This document shows, in pieces, positions 1-8,548 of a DNA stretch of 64,000 bases. The notes under the pieces are model-generated. The model was given only the letters and a program-made list of their open reading frames with translations, made no database searches and was not told the origin of the DNA. This stretch comes from Sphingomonas sp. Root241 (lineage in GTDB: Bacteria; Pseudomonadota; Alphaproteobacteria; Sphingomonadales; Sphingomonadaceae). How positions within the stretch are numbered: the first letter of the stretch is position 1; every line of letters starts with the position of its first letter. The translations under genes and the position numbers were made by a program. The stretch spans positions 280,029 through 344,028 of the forward strand of contig NZ_LMIV01000004.1 of assembly GCF_001428865.1 (NCBI RefSeq). Reading direction: 5' to 3'.

Positions 1-876
1 TTCCGTGTGGTGCACCATGATCGCAGCGCGATCCTGATGGACGCGCCGCCGCCGCACGAGGATCCGCGCCCGTTCATCTCGATCGCGCGCTGGCTGACCG
101 GGCGGGGCTTCGCGGCGCCGGCAATCCTTTCGGAGAATCTCGAGCATGGTCTCGTCCTGCTCGAGGATTTCGGCGATGCGCGACTGCGCGAGACGGTGGA
201 CGCCGCGCCCGAGAGCGAATTGCGGCTCTATGAAGAGGCGGTCGATCTGCTGATCCGGCTCGGGCAGCACGAAGCGGCGGATATCCGGGCTTATGACCTT
301 GCCGAATATCAGCGCGAGGCGGGGCTTCTGCCCGAATGGTATGCCCCAGCGGTGGGTCTCGAAGTCGACATGCAGGGCTATGTCGATGCCTGGGATGCCG
401 TGCTCGCGCCGCTGCTCGCGGGTCACACGCCCGTCACGGTGCTGCGCGATTACCATGCCGAGAACATCATGCTGATCGAAGGCAGTGAGAGCTTGGGCCT
501 GCTCGATTTCCAGGACGCGTTGGCGGGGCACCCGGCCTATGACCTCGTCTCGCTGCTGCAGGACGCGCGGCGCGACGTGGCGCCCGAGCTCGAGACGGCG
601 ATGCTCGATCGCTACAAGAGGATCACCGGCGCGGGCGACAGCTTCGACGTGGCCTATCATGTGCTCGGTGCGCAGCGGAACGCCAAGATCGTCGGCATCT
701 TCACCCGACTGTGGAAGCGCGACGGCAAGCCGCGCTATCCGGGATTGTGCCCGCGCGTCTGGGGCTATCTGGAGCGCGACCTGAAGCATCCGGGGCTCAA
801 GCCCGTGGCCGACTGGTTCGACGCGAATATCCCTGTCGAGCTGCGCGGCGACCCTCTCGCCATCGTCGGCGAATGA
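1..876 (+). CDS. amgK: AmgK-type sugar kinase (aminoglycoside phosphotransferase fold), 5' end cut off
   Basis: The reading frame is already open at base 1, so the N-terminus lies outside the window. The visible 291 codons show the catalytic loop LRDYHAENIM (around nt 443-475) and the metal-binding DFQD (around nt 505-520) of the aminoglycoside phosphotransferase/choline kinase fold. In the known family member AmgK, this fold phosphorylates the anomeric carbon of MurNAc or GlcNAc during cell-wall recycling, in the cytoplasm. The assignment rests mainly on the next gene, which overlaps by four bases and encodes the nucleotidyltransferase that acts after AmgK. Without that neighbour I would call it only a phosphotransferase-fold kinase. 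Confidence 0.85.
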   Translation, partial: FRVVHHDRSAILMDAPPPHEDPRPFISIARWLTGRGFAAPAILSENLEHGLVLLEDFGDARLRETVDAAPESELRLYEEAVDLLIRLGQHEAADIRAYDLAEYQREAGLLPEWYAPAVGLEVDMQGYVDAWDAVLAPLLAGHTPVTVLRDYHAENIMLIEGSESLGLLDFQDALAGHPAYDLVSLLQDARRDVAPELETAMLDRYKRITGAGDSFDVAYHVLGAQRNAKIVGIFTRLWKRDGKPRYPGLCPRVWGYLERDLKHPGLKPVADWFDANIPVELRGDPLAIVGE

Positions 877-1628
877 GCGCGATCTATTCGCTGCGGCCGC
901 AGCCCGAGGCGGCGGTGCCCGAAACCGCGATGGTGATGGCTGCCGGGCTCGGCAAGAGGATGCGCCCGCTGACCGCGACGCGCCCCAAGCCGCTGGTCGA
1001 AGTCGCGGGCAAGGCGCTGATCGACCACAGCATCGATCACCTGCGCACCGCGGGTGTGAAGCGCGCGATCGTCAACGTCCATTATCTCGCCGACCAGATG
1101 GAGGCGCACCTGCGCGCGCGGGTGAAGGATATCGAAGTCCTGATCTCCGACGAGCGCAAGCAGCTGATGGAGACCGGCGGCGGCATCGTCCAGGCGCGCG
1201 AACTGATCGGCAACAAGCCGTTTTTGTGCGTCAACAGCGACAATCTGTGGATCGACGGGCCGGTCGACGCGATCCGTGCCCTCGCGGCGCAGTGGGACGA
1301 TGACCGGATGGATGCGCTGCTGCTGCTGATCCCGCTCGCGCGCGCCAATTGCCACAAGGGGCAGGGCGATTTCCGGCTCGACGCGATGGGGCGGATCACC
1401 GAACGGCGCAAGCCGGGGCGGCTGGCTCCGTTCGTGTTCATCGGCGTCTCGATCCTGTCGCCGCGACTGATCCGCGACTGGCCCGAGGGGCCGTTCTCGA
1501 CCAATTTGTTCTTCAACCGCGCGCTGGAGGCGGGGCGGCTGTGGGGCGTGGTGCACCAGGGGCTGTGGTTCGACGTCGGCACGCCGGCGGCAGTGGCCGC
1601 GGCGGAGGCGGTGCTGGCGCAGATGTGA
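873..1628 (+). CDS. murU: N-acetylmuramate alpha-1-phosphate uridylyltransferase
   Basis: A 251-residue sugar-phosphate nucleotidyltransferase. The nucleotide-binding signature AAGLGKRMRPLT lies at residues 23-34, followed by the KPLVEVAGK segment; NSDNLW carries the metal-binding aspartate, and FDVGTP closes the domain. MurU converts MurNAc-1-phosphate and UTP to UDP-MurNAc, bypassing de novo synthesis. The start is the ATG of an ATGA overlap with the kinase gene, so the two are probably translationally coupled; a longer upstream frame exists but only as a shadow of the kinase. Related sugar-1-phosphate nucleotidyltransferases look similar, and the pairing with an AmgK-like kinase decides the call. 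Confidence 0.88.
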   Translation: MSAIYSLRPQPEAAVPETAMVMAAGLGKRMRPLTATRPKPLVEVAGKALIDHSIDHLRTAGVKRAIVNVHYLADQMEAHLRARVKDIEVLISDERKQLMETGGGIVQARELIGNKPFLCVNSDNLWIDGPVDAIRALAAQWDDDRMDALLLLIPLARANCHKGQGDFRLDAMGRITERRKPGRLAPFVFIGVSILSPRLIRDWPEGPFSTNLFFNRALEAGRLWGVVHQGLWFDVGTPAAVAAAEAVLAQM

Positions 1629-1654
1629 CGCTTTCCGCTAGGGTCACCCGACCA

Positions 1655-4585
1655 ATGCCCGAACGCCTCCATCTCTACACCATCCCGCCGCACCGCGCCT
1701 TTGCCGACGCGCTGGCGATCGGGTTGGTGCGGCGGTTCGGGAGCGATCCGCTCAAGCTGGCGCGCGGGCTCGTGCTGCTGCCCAACAACCGCGCCAAGCG
1801 CGCGATCCAGGACGCGTTTGTGCGCGCCAGCGAAGGCGGGCTGCTGCTGCCGCGGCTGGTCGCGGTCGGCGATCCGGAGCTCGACGAGGCCGTGTTCGAC
1901 CGCGCCGACGATGCGGAGCCGATCCCGCCCGCGGTCGACCCGCTCCAGCGCCGGATGATCCTCGCGCGGCTGATCCAGGAAGCGGGCGCGCCGGTCGACG
2001 CCGCGGAGGCGGTGCGGCTGGCGGGCGAGCTCGCCACCACGCTCGACCAGCTGCTGATCGAGGAAGTCGCCCCGCGCGCGCTCAAGGAGATCGAGCTCAG
2101 CCAGGAACTGTCGGCGCATTGGGAGCGCTCGCTCGAACTGTTCGAAGTGGTGCTGACGCGCTGGCCGAAGGAACTCGAGCGGCTCGGGCGGATCGATCTT
2201 GCCGAGCGGCGGCGGCGGCTGATCGACAAGATGGCGAAGCGGTGGCAGATCGCGCCGCCCGAGGGGTTCGTCTGTGCCGCGGGTATCACCGCCTCCGCGC
2301 CGGCCTTCGCGCGGCTGCTGCGCACCGTCGCGGAGCTGCCGCAGGGGATGGTGGTGCTGCCCGGGCTCGCGACCGGGATCAGCGAGGCCGAATGGGACGC
2401 GCTCGGGCCGCACAAGTCCGATCCGGTCACTGGACGGCGGCGGCGAAGCCTCGAAAGCCACCCGCAATTCCACCTGAAGCTGCTGCTCGACCGGATGGGC
2501 GTGCATCGCAGCGAATTCGACCCGTGGCGGGTGGTCAGCGACCACGATGCGCCGCCCGCGCGCAGCAAGGCGATTGCCTCGGCGATGGCGCCGTCCGAGC
2601 TGACGCATGGCTGGACGTCACTTCCCGCTGCCGAACGCCGCCTCGACGGCGTGCGCGTGCTCGACGTCGCGACTCCCGCCGAGGAGGCGCAGGGCATCGC
2701 GCTGGCGCTGCGCGAAGTGCTGGAGACGCCGGGGCGGACTGCGGCTTTGGTCACGCCCGACCGCGCGCTCGCCCGGCGTGTCGCGGCGCATTGCGCGCGT
2801 TGGGGGATCGCGGTCGACGATTCGGCGGGGCAGCCGCTGTCGATCCTGCCGCCGGGGACCTTGCTGCTCGCGCTTGCTGACGCCGCCGCGCAGGGTTTCG
2901 CGCCTTTGCCGTTGCTGACCCTGCTCAAGCATCCGTTGACGATGGCGGGCAGGCGCGCCGAATGGCTGGAGGGCGTGCGGCTGCTCGATCGTGCACTGCG
3001 GGGGCCGAGGCCGGCGCCGGGGCTTGGCGGGATCGACCGGCATCTGGCCGAGCAGGACGGACGCGACGGGCATCTGCGCCTGGCGGCGGAGCGCTGGTGG
3101 CCGGAGGCTCGGGCGCTGCTCGCGCCGCTGGAGGCGTTGTTCGCGGGCGGGCCGCAGCCGGTGCCGGCGCTGCTGGCGGCGCTGCGCGAGACGGCGCAGG
3201 CGCTCGGTGGCGACGCGCTCTGGGCGCGTGCCGAGGGGCGCGAGGCGGCGAACCTGCTCGATGCCGCCGAACGTGAGGCGGCGAACGGCCCGCCACGCGC
3301 GGAGCCCGAGACGCTCGCGCCGATGCTGCGCACCTTGATGGAGGAAGTCGCGGTACGGCCGCCGCAGGGCGGGCATCCGCGGCTCTCGATCCTCGGCCTG
3401 ATCGAGGCGCGGCTGCAGACTGCCGACTTGATGATCCTCGGCGGACTGAACGAAGGCGTGTGGCCGGGGCTGCCCGCGCCCGATCCGTGGCTCGCGCCGC
3501 GGATCCGGGCGGAATTGGGGCTGCCGGGGCTGGAGCGCCGAATCGGACTTTCGGCGCATGATCTGGCCGGGGCGCTGGGGGCGCCGCAGGTGCTGCTCAC
3601 GCGGGCGCGACGAGACGCCAGCGCGCCGACCATCGCCTCGCGCTTCTGGCTGCGGCTCGAGGCACTGTCGGGTGGGCTGGAGCGGGCAGGGGAGATCGAG
3701 GCGTGGCTGCGCGGGATCGATGATCCGGGCGAGCATCTGCCCGCCGATCGGCCCGCACCGCAACCGCCGGTGGAACTGCGGCCCAAAATGCTGTCGGTCA
3801 CCGAGGTCGACCGGCTCAAGGCCGACCCTTACGCTTTCTACGCGCGGCGGATGCTGCGGCTGATGCCGCTCGATCCGGTCGATGCCGATCCGAGCGCGGC
3901 GTGGCGCGGCACTGCGGTACATGCGGTGCTCGAACGCTGGTTCGAGGAGGACGATTGCGCGCCGGACAAATTGCGCGCGCGGGCCGAGGCGATGCTGGCC
4001 GACGAGCGGACCCATCCGATGATGCGCGCCTTGTGGGCGCCACGGCTGATGGAGGCGATCGAATGGATCGCGGCCGCCATCGCCGCCGACCCGTCGCGCA
4101 AGGTGATTGCGGTGGAGAAACGCGGCGTGATCCCGTTCGCGGGGGTGGAGCTCAGCGGCACCTTCGACCGGATCGACCGGATGGGCGACGGCAGCCTCGC
4201 GATCGTCGACTACAAGACCGGCAAGCCGCCGAGCCTCGCCGCGGTGCGCGAGGGGTTCAGCCTCCAGCTCGGGCTGCTCGGCCTGATCGCCGAGCGTGGC
4301 GGGTTCGAAGGGATCGAGGGTCGCGCGAAGCAGTTCGAATATTGGTCACTGTCGAAGAACAGCCGCGGGACGTTCGGCTATATCGAAAGCCCGTGCGATC
4401 CGAAGCGCCGCGATTACCTGCCTGCGGACGACTTCATCGACCGCGCGGTGGCGCAGTTCGAGGGCGCCGCGCGGATGTGGCTGACGGGGGACGAGCCGTT
4501 CACGGCCAAGCTCCACCCCGATTACGCGCCCTATGCCGAATATGACCAGCTGATGCGGCGCGACGAATGGTATGGGCGTGACTGA
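1655..4585 (+). CDS. addB: Double-strand break repair protein AddB
   Basis: A 976-residue protein of the alphaproteobacterial AddB type. AddB pairs with AddA to process double-strand ends and generate 3' single strands for RecA. The N-terminal half is a helicase-like fold without a usable Walker A motif (the LLPNNRAKRA segment sits where it would be). The C-terminal quarter is a PD-(D/E)XK nuclease with LSVTEVDRLKADPYAFYARR as its entry and VDYKTGKPP as the active-site strand (around nt 4206-4232). I chose the ATG at 1655; a GTG at 1625 that overlaps the murU stop is an alternative start adding ten residues. The 3' end overlaps addA by 14 bases. Confidence 0.93.
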   Translation: MPERLHLYTIPPHRAFADALAIGLVRRFGSDPLKLARGLVLLPNNRAKRAIQDAFVRASEGGLLLPRLVAVGDPELDEAVFDRADDAEPIPPAVDPLQRRMILARLIQEAGAPVDAAEAVRLAGELATTLDQLLIEEVAPRALKEIELSQELSAHWERSLELFEVVLTRWPKELERLGRIDLAERRRRLIDKMAKRWQIAPPEGFVCAAGITASAPAFARLLRTVAELPQGMVVLPGLATGISEAEWDALGPHKSDPVTGRRRRSLESHPQFHLKLLLDRMGVHRSEFDPWRVVSDHDAPPARSKAIASAMAPSELTHGWTSLPAAERRLDGVRVLDVATPAEEAQGIALALREVLETPGRTAALVTPDRALARRVAAHCARWGIAVDDSAGQPLSILPPGTLLLALADAAAQGFAPLPLLTLLKHPLTMAGRRAEWLEGVRLLDRALRGPRPAPGLGGIDRHLAEQDGRDGHLRLAAERWWPEARALLAPLEALFAGGPQPVPALLAALRETAQALGGDALWARAEGREAANLLDAAEREAANGPPRAEPETLAPMLRTLMEEVAVRPPQGGHPRLSILGLIEARLQTADLMILGGLNEGVWPGLPAPDPWLAPRIRAELGLPGLERRIGLSAHDLAGALGAPQVLLTRARRDASAPTIASRFWLRLEALSGGLERAGEIEAWLRGIDDPGEHLPADRPAPQPPVELRPKMLSVTEVDRLKADPYAFYARRMLRLMPLDPVDADPSAAWRGTAVHAVLERWFEEDDCAPDKLRARAEAMLADERTHPMMRALWAPRLMEAIEWIAAAIAADPSRKVIAVEKRGVIPFAGVELSGTFDRIDRMGDGSLAIVDYKTGKPPSLAAVREGFSLQLGLLGLIAERGGFEGIEGRAKQFEYWSLSKNSRGTFGYIESPCDPKRRDYLPADDFIDRAVAQFEGAARMWLTGDEPFTAKLHPDYAPYAEYDQLMRRDEWYGRD

Positions 4586-7500
4586 AGCCCGCACGCTCCA
4601 CCCCCTCAAGGGAAATCAGCGCCGTGCCAGCGATCCCGCGCGCCATATCTGGCTCTCCGCCTCGGCGGGGACGGGCAAGACGCAGGTGCTCGCAGCGCGG
4701 GTGTGGCGGCTGCTGCTCGCCGATATGGATCCCGGCGCGATCCTGTGCCTGACCTTCACCAAGGCGGGCGCGGCGGAGATGTCCGAGCGGATCACCAGCC
4801 GGCTGGCGCGTTGGGTGCGCGCCAGCGACAAGGAGCTGGTCGCCGATCTCGAGGCGCTGGGCGAGAGCATTTCTCCCGAGGGCCGCGCGCGCGCGCGGAC
4901 GCTGTTCGCCAAGGTTCTCGACGCGCCGGGCGGGGGGATCCGCATCCAGACGATCCACAGCTTCTGCCAGTCGCTGCTTTCGGCCTTTCCGGTCGAGGCG
5001 GGGTTGGTCCCGGGCTTCCGGCCGCTCGACCAGCGCGAGGAAGCGGTGCTCGCGCGCGAGGCACTGGCCGAAATGCTGATCGATGCTGGACGGGGCGGCC
5101 GCACCGGGCTGATCGACGCGGTCGGTGCGCTCAGCCTCAGGCTGGGGGAGGGTAAGGCCGAGGCGTTCCTGAAGATGTGCGCGTCGAATGCCGAGGCGAT
5201 GGATGCGTTGCCCAGCGGCATCCAGCCCTTCCTGCGCCGCGCGATGGATTTGCCCTCCGGCGACATCGGCGCCGAGATCGAGCGAAGCTGCGGCGACGAC
5301 GCGTTCGATCTCGCGGGGTTGCGCGAAATCGCCGCGATGAACGCGAATTGGGGCACCAAATCGGGGCTCGCGCGTGCCGAGGAGATTGCGATGTGGCTGA
5401 CGCTGCCGCCGGGCAAGCGTGCGCTGCGGCTGGCCGATCTCCACGGCGTGTGGGCGACCGCCAAGGGCGAGCCGCGCTCATTCGGAAAGGGACAGGCGCC
5501 GCAGGAGCCGGGGTACGCGGATATCGCGATGCGGCTGCACGGGCGTTGCGCCGAATTGCTCGGGATGAAGGCCCAGGCCGAGTTCGCCGACCTGCTCGCG
5601 CGCGGGCTGGAGGCGGGGCGGGCCTATGCCGATACCTATGCACGGGCGAAGCGGCGGGTGGGCGCGGTCGATTTCAACGACCTGATCCGCCGCACCGTCG
5701 AGCTGCTCGGCCAGCCGGGGATGGGCGAATGGGTGCGTTACAAGCTCGATCAGGTGACCGAGCATGTCCTGATCGACGAAGCGCAGGACACCAATCCGCA
5801 GCAATGGGCGATCGTCAGCAAGATCGTCGACGAGTTCTTCGTCGGCGAGGGCACGCGCGCCGAGCGGGTGCGCACACTGTTCACCGTGGGCGACTACAAG
5901 CAGGCGATCTTCGGCTTCCAGGGCACCGATCCGATCTATTTCCGCGCGGCGTTCGAGCGGTTCCGCGCGCTCTCGAATTTCCGGCCCGATGCCGGGTTCG
6001 ACGTGGAGCCCCGCCCGGTCGAGGAATTGTCGCTGACGCACAGCTTCCGCTCGACCGCACCGGTGCTCGAATTCGTCGACGCAGCGATCGGCGAGCTGCC
6101 CGAGCCCGGCATGGGCACCGACGGCGAATTGCACGCCAGCGAAGTGCCCGGCCCCGGCACGGTGACGCTGTGGACGCCGACGATCGAGGGCGGCACCGAG
6201 GCCGAGGAAGAGGGATGGGTCCGCGACGCGACCCGCGAGCATGCCAAGCGGATCGCCCAGGCGATCAAGACCTGGCTCGCGGACGGGATGATGCTGGAGA
6301 GCAAGGGCCGTGCGCTCCGTCCCGAGGATGTGATGATCCTCGTCAAGCGCCGCGGCGAGCTCGCCTCGCTGATCGTCGCGCGGCTCTATGCCGAGGGGGT
6401 GCCGGTGGCGGGAGTCGACCGGCTGCGGCTCAATGCGCCGCTGGCGGTGCAGGATCTGCTCGCGGCGGTGCGCTTCGTGCTCCAGCCCGAGGACGATCTG
6501 TCGCTGGCCTCGCTGTTGGTCTCGCCGCTGATCGGCTGGAGCCAGGACGAACTGATGGCAGCGGCGCTCCGGCCCCGACACGCGTCGCTGTGGAGCCATT
6601 TGCGCGACACCGCTCGGGACCGGATTGCGCCGCTGGAGGCTTTGCTCAACCGCGCGGATTTCACCACGCCCTATCGCTTCCTCGAGGAGATTCTCTCGGG
6701 GCCGCTCGACGGGCGCCGGAAACTGCTGCTGCGGCTGGGCGAGGAAGCACGCGATCCGATCGAGGAACTGCTCAACGCCGCGCTCAATTTCGAGAATGTC
6801 GCGACGCCTTCGCTCCAGCGCTTCCTAGACTGGTTCGATCGCGGCGATGTCGAGATCGTCCGCGACGCCGCCCAGCCGGCCGGGGCGGTGCGGGTGATGA
6901 CTGCGCACGGCGCCAAGGGGCTGCAGGCGCCTTTGGTGATCCTTGCCGATGCGACCGTGGATCCGACGCGGAGCCCGCGCGATTTCCTGCTCTGGGCGCC
7001 GGAGGAGCATGAGGGTGCGCCGTTCCCGATCTTCCGGCCGCGCACGGCGGAGCGGGGCGGGGCGCTCGATGCCGTGGTCGCGCAGATCGATGCGCGCGAG
7101 CTGCAGGAACATTGGCGGCTGTTCTACGTCGCGGCGACGCGTGCCGAGGAGCGGCTGGTGATCACTGGCGCGCTGGGTCCGCAGGCCAAAGGCGAGCCGC
7201 CCGCCGCGAGCTGGTACGCGGCCTGTGCACGGGCCTTCGATGCGCTGGGGGTGGCGGAAGGCGATGTCCGGGAATTCCGCGGGCTCGCGCCGCCTGCGGC
7301 TGTTACGGCGGTTGCTCGGACGATGGAGGCGGAAGCTGCGCATCCGGCGCTGCCCGAATGGATCGCGCGGCCGGCCCCCCAGGAAGCCCGTCCGCCGCGG
7401 CCGCTCGCGCCGTCATCATTGGGCGACGACAGCGTCGCCGATCCGCCGCCCGGCCCCGCGATGCGCGTCGCTGCCGAGCGCGGGCGCCTGCTGCATGCGT

Positions 7501-8000
7501 TGTTCGAACGATTGCCCGCGCTCGCACCCGACATGCGCGAGGCGGCGGCCGAACGCTGGCTGGCCGGGCCGGCCGGTGTCGCGGATGCCGCGGCACGCGC
7601 GGAGATTGCGGGTGCGGCGCTGGCGGTGATCGGCGATCCGCGCTTTTCTGCTTTGTTCGCGCCCGATGCGCTCGCCGAGGCGCCGATCGCGGCGGTGGTC
7701 GAGGGGCTGGTCGTGTCGGGCACGGTCGACCGGCTGGTGGTCGGCCCCGACAGCGTCCGGGTCGTCGACTTCAAGACCGGGCGGCGGGCGCCGGGCAGCG
7801 TCGAGGATATCCCGCCTTACCATCTGCGGCAGATGGCGGCCTATTCCGCGGCATTGGCGGTGATCTTTCCCGGGCGGCGGATCGAGGCGGCATTGCTCTA
7901 TACTGCGGGGCCGACGCTGCACGTTCTGCCGGGCGATCTGCTCGAAGCGCACAAGGCGGACTTGGTTGCCACGGAGCAAAGCTTGGCCTCGCGCGCTTGA
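4572..8000 (+). CDS. addA: Double-strand break repair helicase AddA
   Basis: A 1142-residue superfamily 1 (UvrD-like) helicase fused to a RecB-family nuclease. The Walker A sequence SASAGTGKT is at residues 29-37, the Walker B DEAQDTNP begins near residue 402, and the motif III-like GDYKQAIFGFQG follows. VMTAHGAKGLQ and YVAATRAEERL represent the C-terminal helicase motifs, and VDFKTGRRAP (around nt 7768) is the nuclease active-site strand. It forms the AddAB complex with the preceding gene, with which it overlaps by 14 bases. Length and domain order are ordinary for alphaproteobacterial AddA. Confidence 0.95.
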   Translation: MGVTEARTLHPLKGNQRRASDPARHIWLSASAGTGKTQVLAARVWRLLLADMDPGAILCLTFTKAGAAEMSERITSRLARWVRASDKELVADLEALGESISPEGRARARTLFAKVLDAPGGGIRIQTIHSFCQSLLSAFPVEAGLVPGFRPLDQREEAVLAREALAEMLIDAGRGGRTGLIDAVGALSLRLGEGKAEAFLKMCASNAEAMDALPSGIQPFLRRAMDLPSGDIGAEIERSCGDDAFDLAGLREIAAMNANWGTKSGLARAEEIAMWLTLPPGKRALRLADLHGVWATAKGEPRSFGKGQAPQEPGYADIAMRLHGRCAELLGMKAQAEFADLLARGLEAGRAYADTYARAKRRVGAVDFNDLIRRTVELLGQPGMGEWVRYKLDQVTEHVLIDEAQDTNPQQWAIVSKIVDEFFVGEGTRAERVRTLFTVGDYKQAIFGFQGTDPIYFRAAFERFRALSNFRPDAGFDVEPRPVEELSLTHSFRSTAPVLEFVDAAIGELPEPGMGTDGELHASEVPGPGTVTLWTPTIEGGTEAEEEGWVRDATREHAKRIAQAIKTWLADGMMLESKGRALRPEDVMILVKRRGELASLIVARLYAEGVPVAGVDRLRLNAPLAVQDLLAAVRFVLQPEDDLSLASLLVSPLIGWSQDELMAAALRPRHASLWSHLRDTARDRIAPLEALLNRADFTTPYRFLEEILSGPLDGRRKLLLRLGEEARDPIEELLNAALNFENVATPSLQRFLDWFDRGDVEIVRDAAQPAGAVRVMTAHGAKGLQAPLVILADATVDPTRSPRDFLLWAPEEHEGAPFPIFRPRTAERGGALDAVVAQIDARELQEHWRLFYVAATRAEERLVITGALGPQAKGEPPAASWYAACARAFDALGVAEGDVREFRGLAPPAAVTAVARTMEAEAAHPALPEWIARPAPQEARPPRPLAPSSLGDDSVADPPPGPAMRVAAERGRLLHALFERLPALAPDMREAAAERWLAGPAGVADAAARAEIAGAALAVIGDPRFSALFAPDALAEAPIAAVVEGLVVSGTVDRLVVGPDSVRVVDFKTGRRAPGSVEDIPPYHLRQMAAYSAALAVIFPGRRIEAALLYTAGPTLHVLPGDLLEAHKADLVATEQSLASRA

Positions 8001-8056
8001 GCCGAGAGCGCCGGAGACATAGATACACCATCAAGAACCTATCAGGAGACGTTTCC

Positions 8057-8377
8057 ATGGCCACTCAGGCTACCACCGACGCCAGCTTCGACGCCGATGT
8101 CCTCCAGGCGGACAAGCCTGTGCTCGTGGATTTCTGGGCCGAGTGGTGCGGACCATGCCGGATGATCGCGCCGGCGCTCGAGGAAATCGCCGCCGAACTC
8201 GGCGAGCAAGTCAACATCGTCAAGCTCGACATCGACGCGAACCCCGATGCGCCGACCAAATATGGCGTGCGCGGCATCCCGACGATGATCCTGTTCAAGA
8301 ACGGCCAGGTCGCCGCGACCCAGGTCGGCGCGATGCCCAAGAGCGGCATCAAGCAGTGGATCGAGCGCGAGCTCTGA
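8057..8377 (+). CDS. trxA: Thioredoxin
   Basis: A 106-residue classical thioredoxin with the active site W-C31-G-P-C34 and the cis-proline segment GIPTMILF. It is the general cytoplasmic disulfide reductant. The start is supported by AGGAGA seven bases before the ATG. It follows addA by 56 bases in the same direction, an arrangement usual in sphingomonads. A hairpin-bearing repeat begins immediately after the stop codon and probably serves as the transcript end. Confidence 0.97.
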   Translation: MATQATTDASFDADVLQADKPVLVDFWAEWCGPCRMIAPALEEIAAELGEQVNIVKLDIDANPDAPTKYGVRGIPTMILFKNGQVAATQVGAMPKSGIKQWIEREL

Positions 8378-8548
8378 TCGAGGACTCATATTTCTTCGTC
8401 ACCCCGGCCTTGAGCCGGGGTCCCGCTGCCTTCGGGCCGGGCAGAAGAAGCGGGATCCCGGCTCAAGGCCGGGATGACGACAAGGGGTTTCGCGATGGAC
8501 GCGGTATAGCTGTTATGAATCAACAGCTTGTATAGGTTCTCACCCTAG
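8378..8548. repeat. CTAG-end REP-containing element, copy A
   Basis: The left end reads AGGACTCATATT just after the trxA stop. Two facing palindromes follow (CCCCGGCCTTGAGCCGGGG and CCCGGCTCAAGGCCGGG) around a 40-base spacer. The right portion TTATGAATCAACAGCTTG then leads into GTATAGGTTCTCACCCTAG. The terminal CTAG contains the stop codon of the convergent acylase gene. The right portion is shared nearly base for base with copies C and E. The inner hairpin differs from the CCCCGCGAAAGCGGGG hairpin of copies B, D2 and E. It sits between two convergent genes. Confidence 0.85.

Noticed and set aside
765..4015. Long leftward open frames opposite murU and addB (up to 714 codons)
   Set aside because: They are antisense shadows caused by high GC codon bias; translations are repetitive Arg/Ser/Ala-rich, without domains, and the rightward genes are unambiguous.
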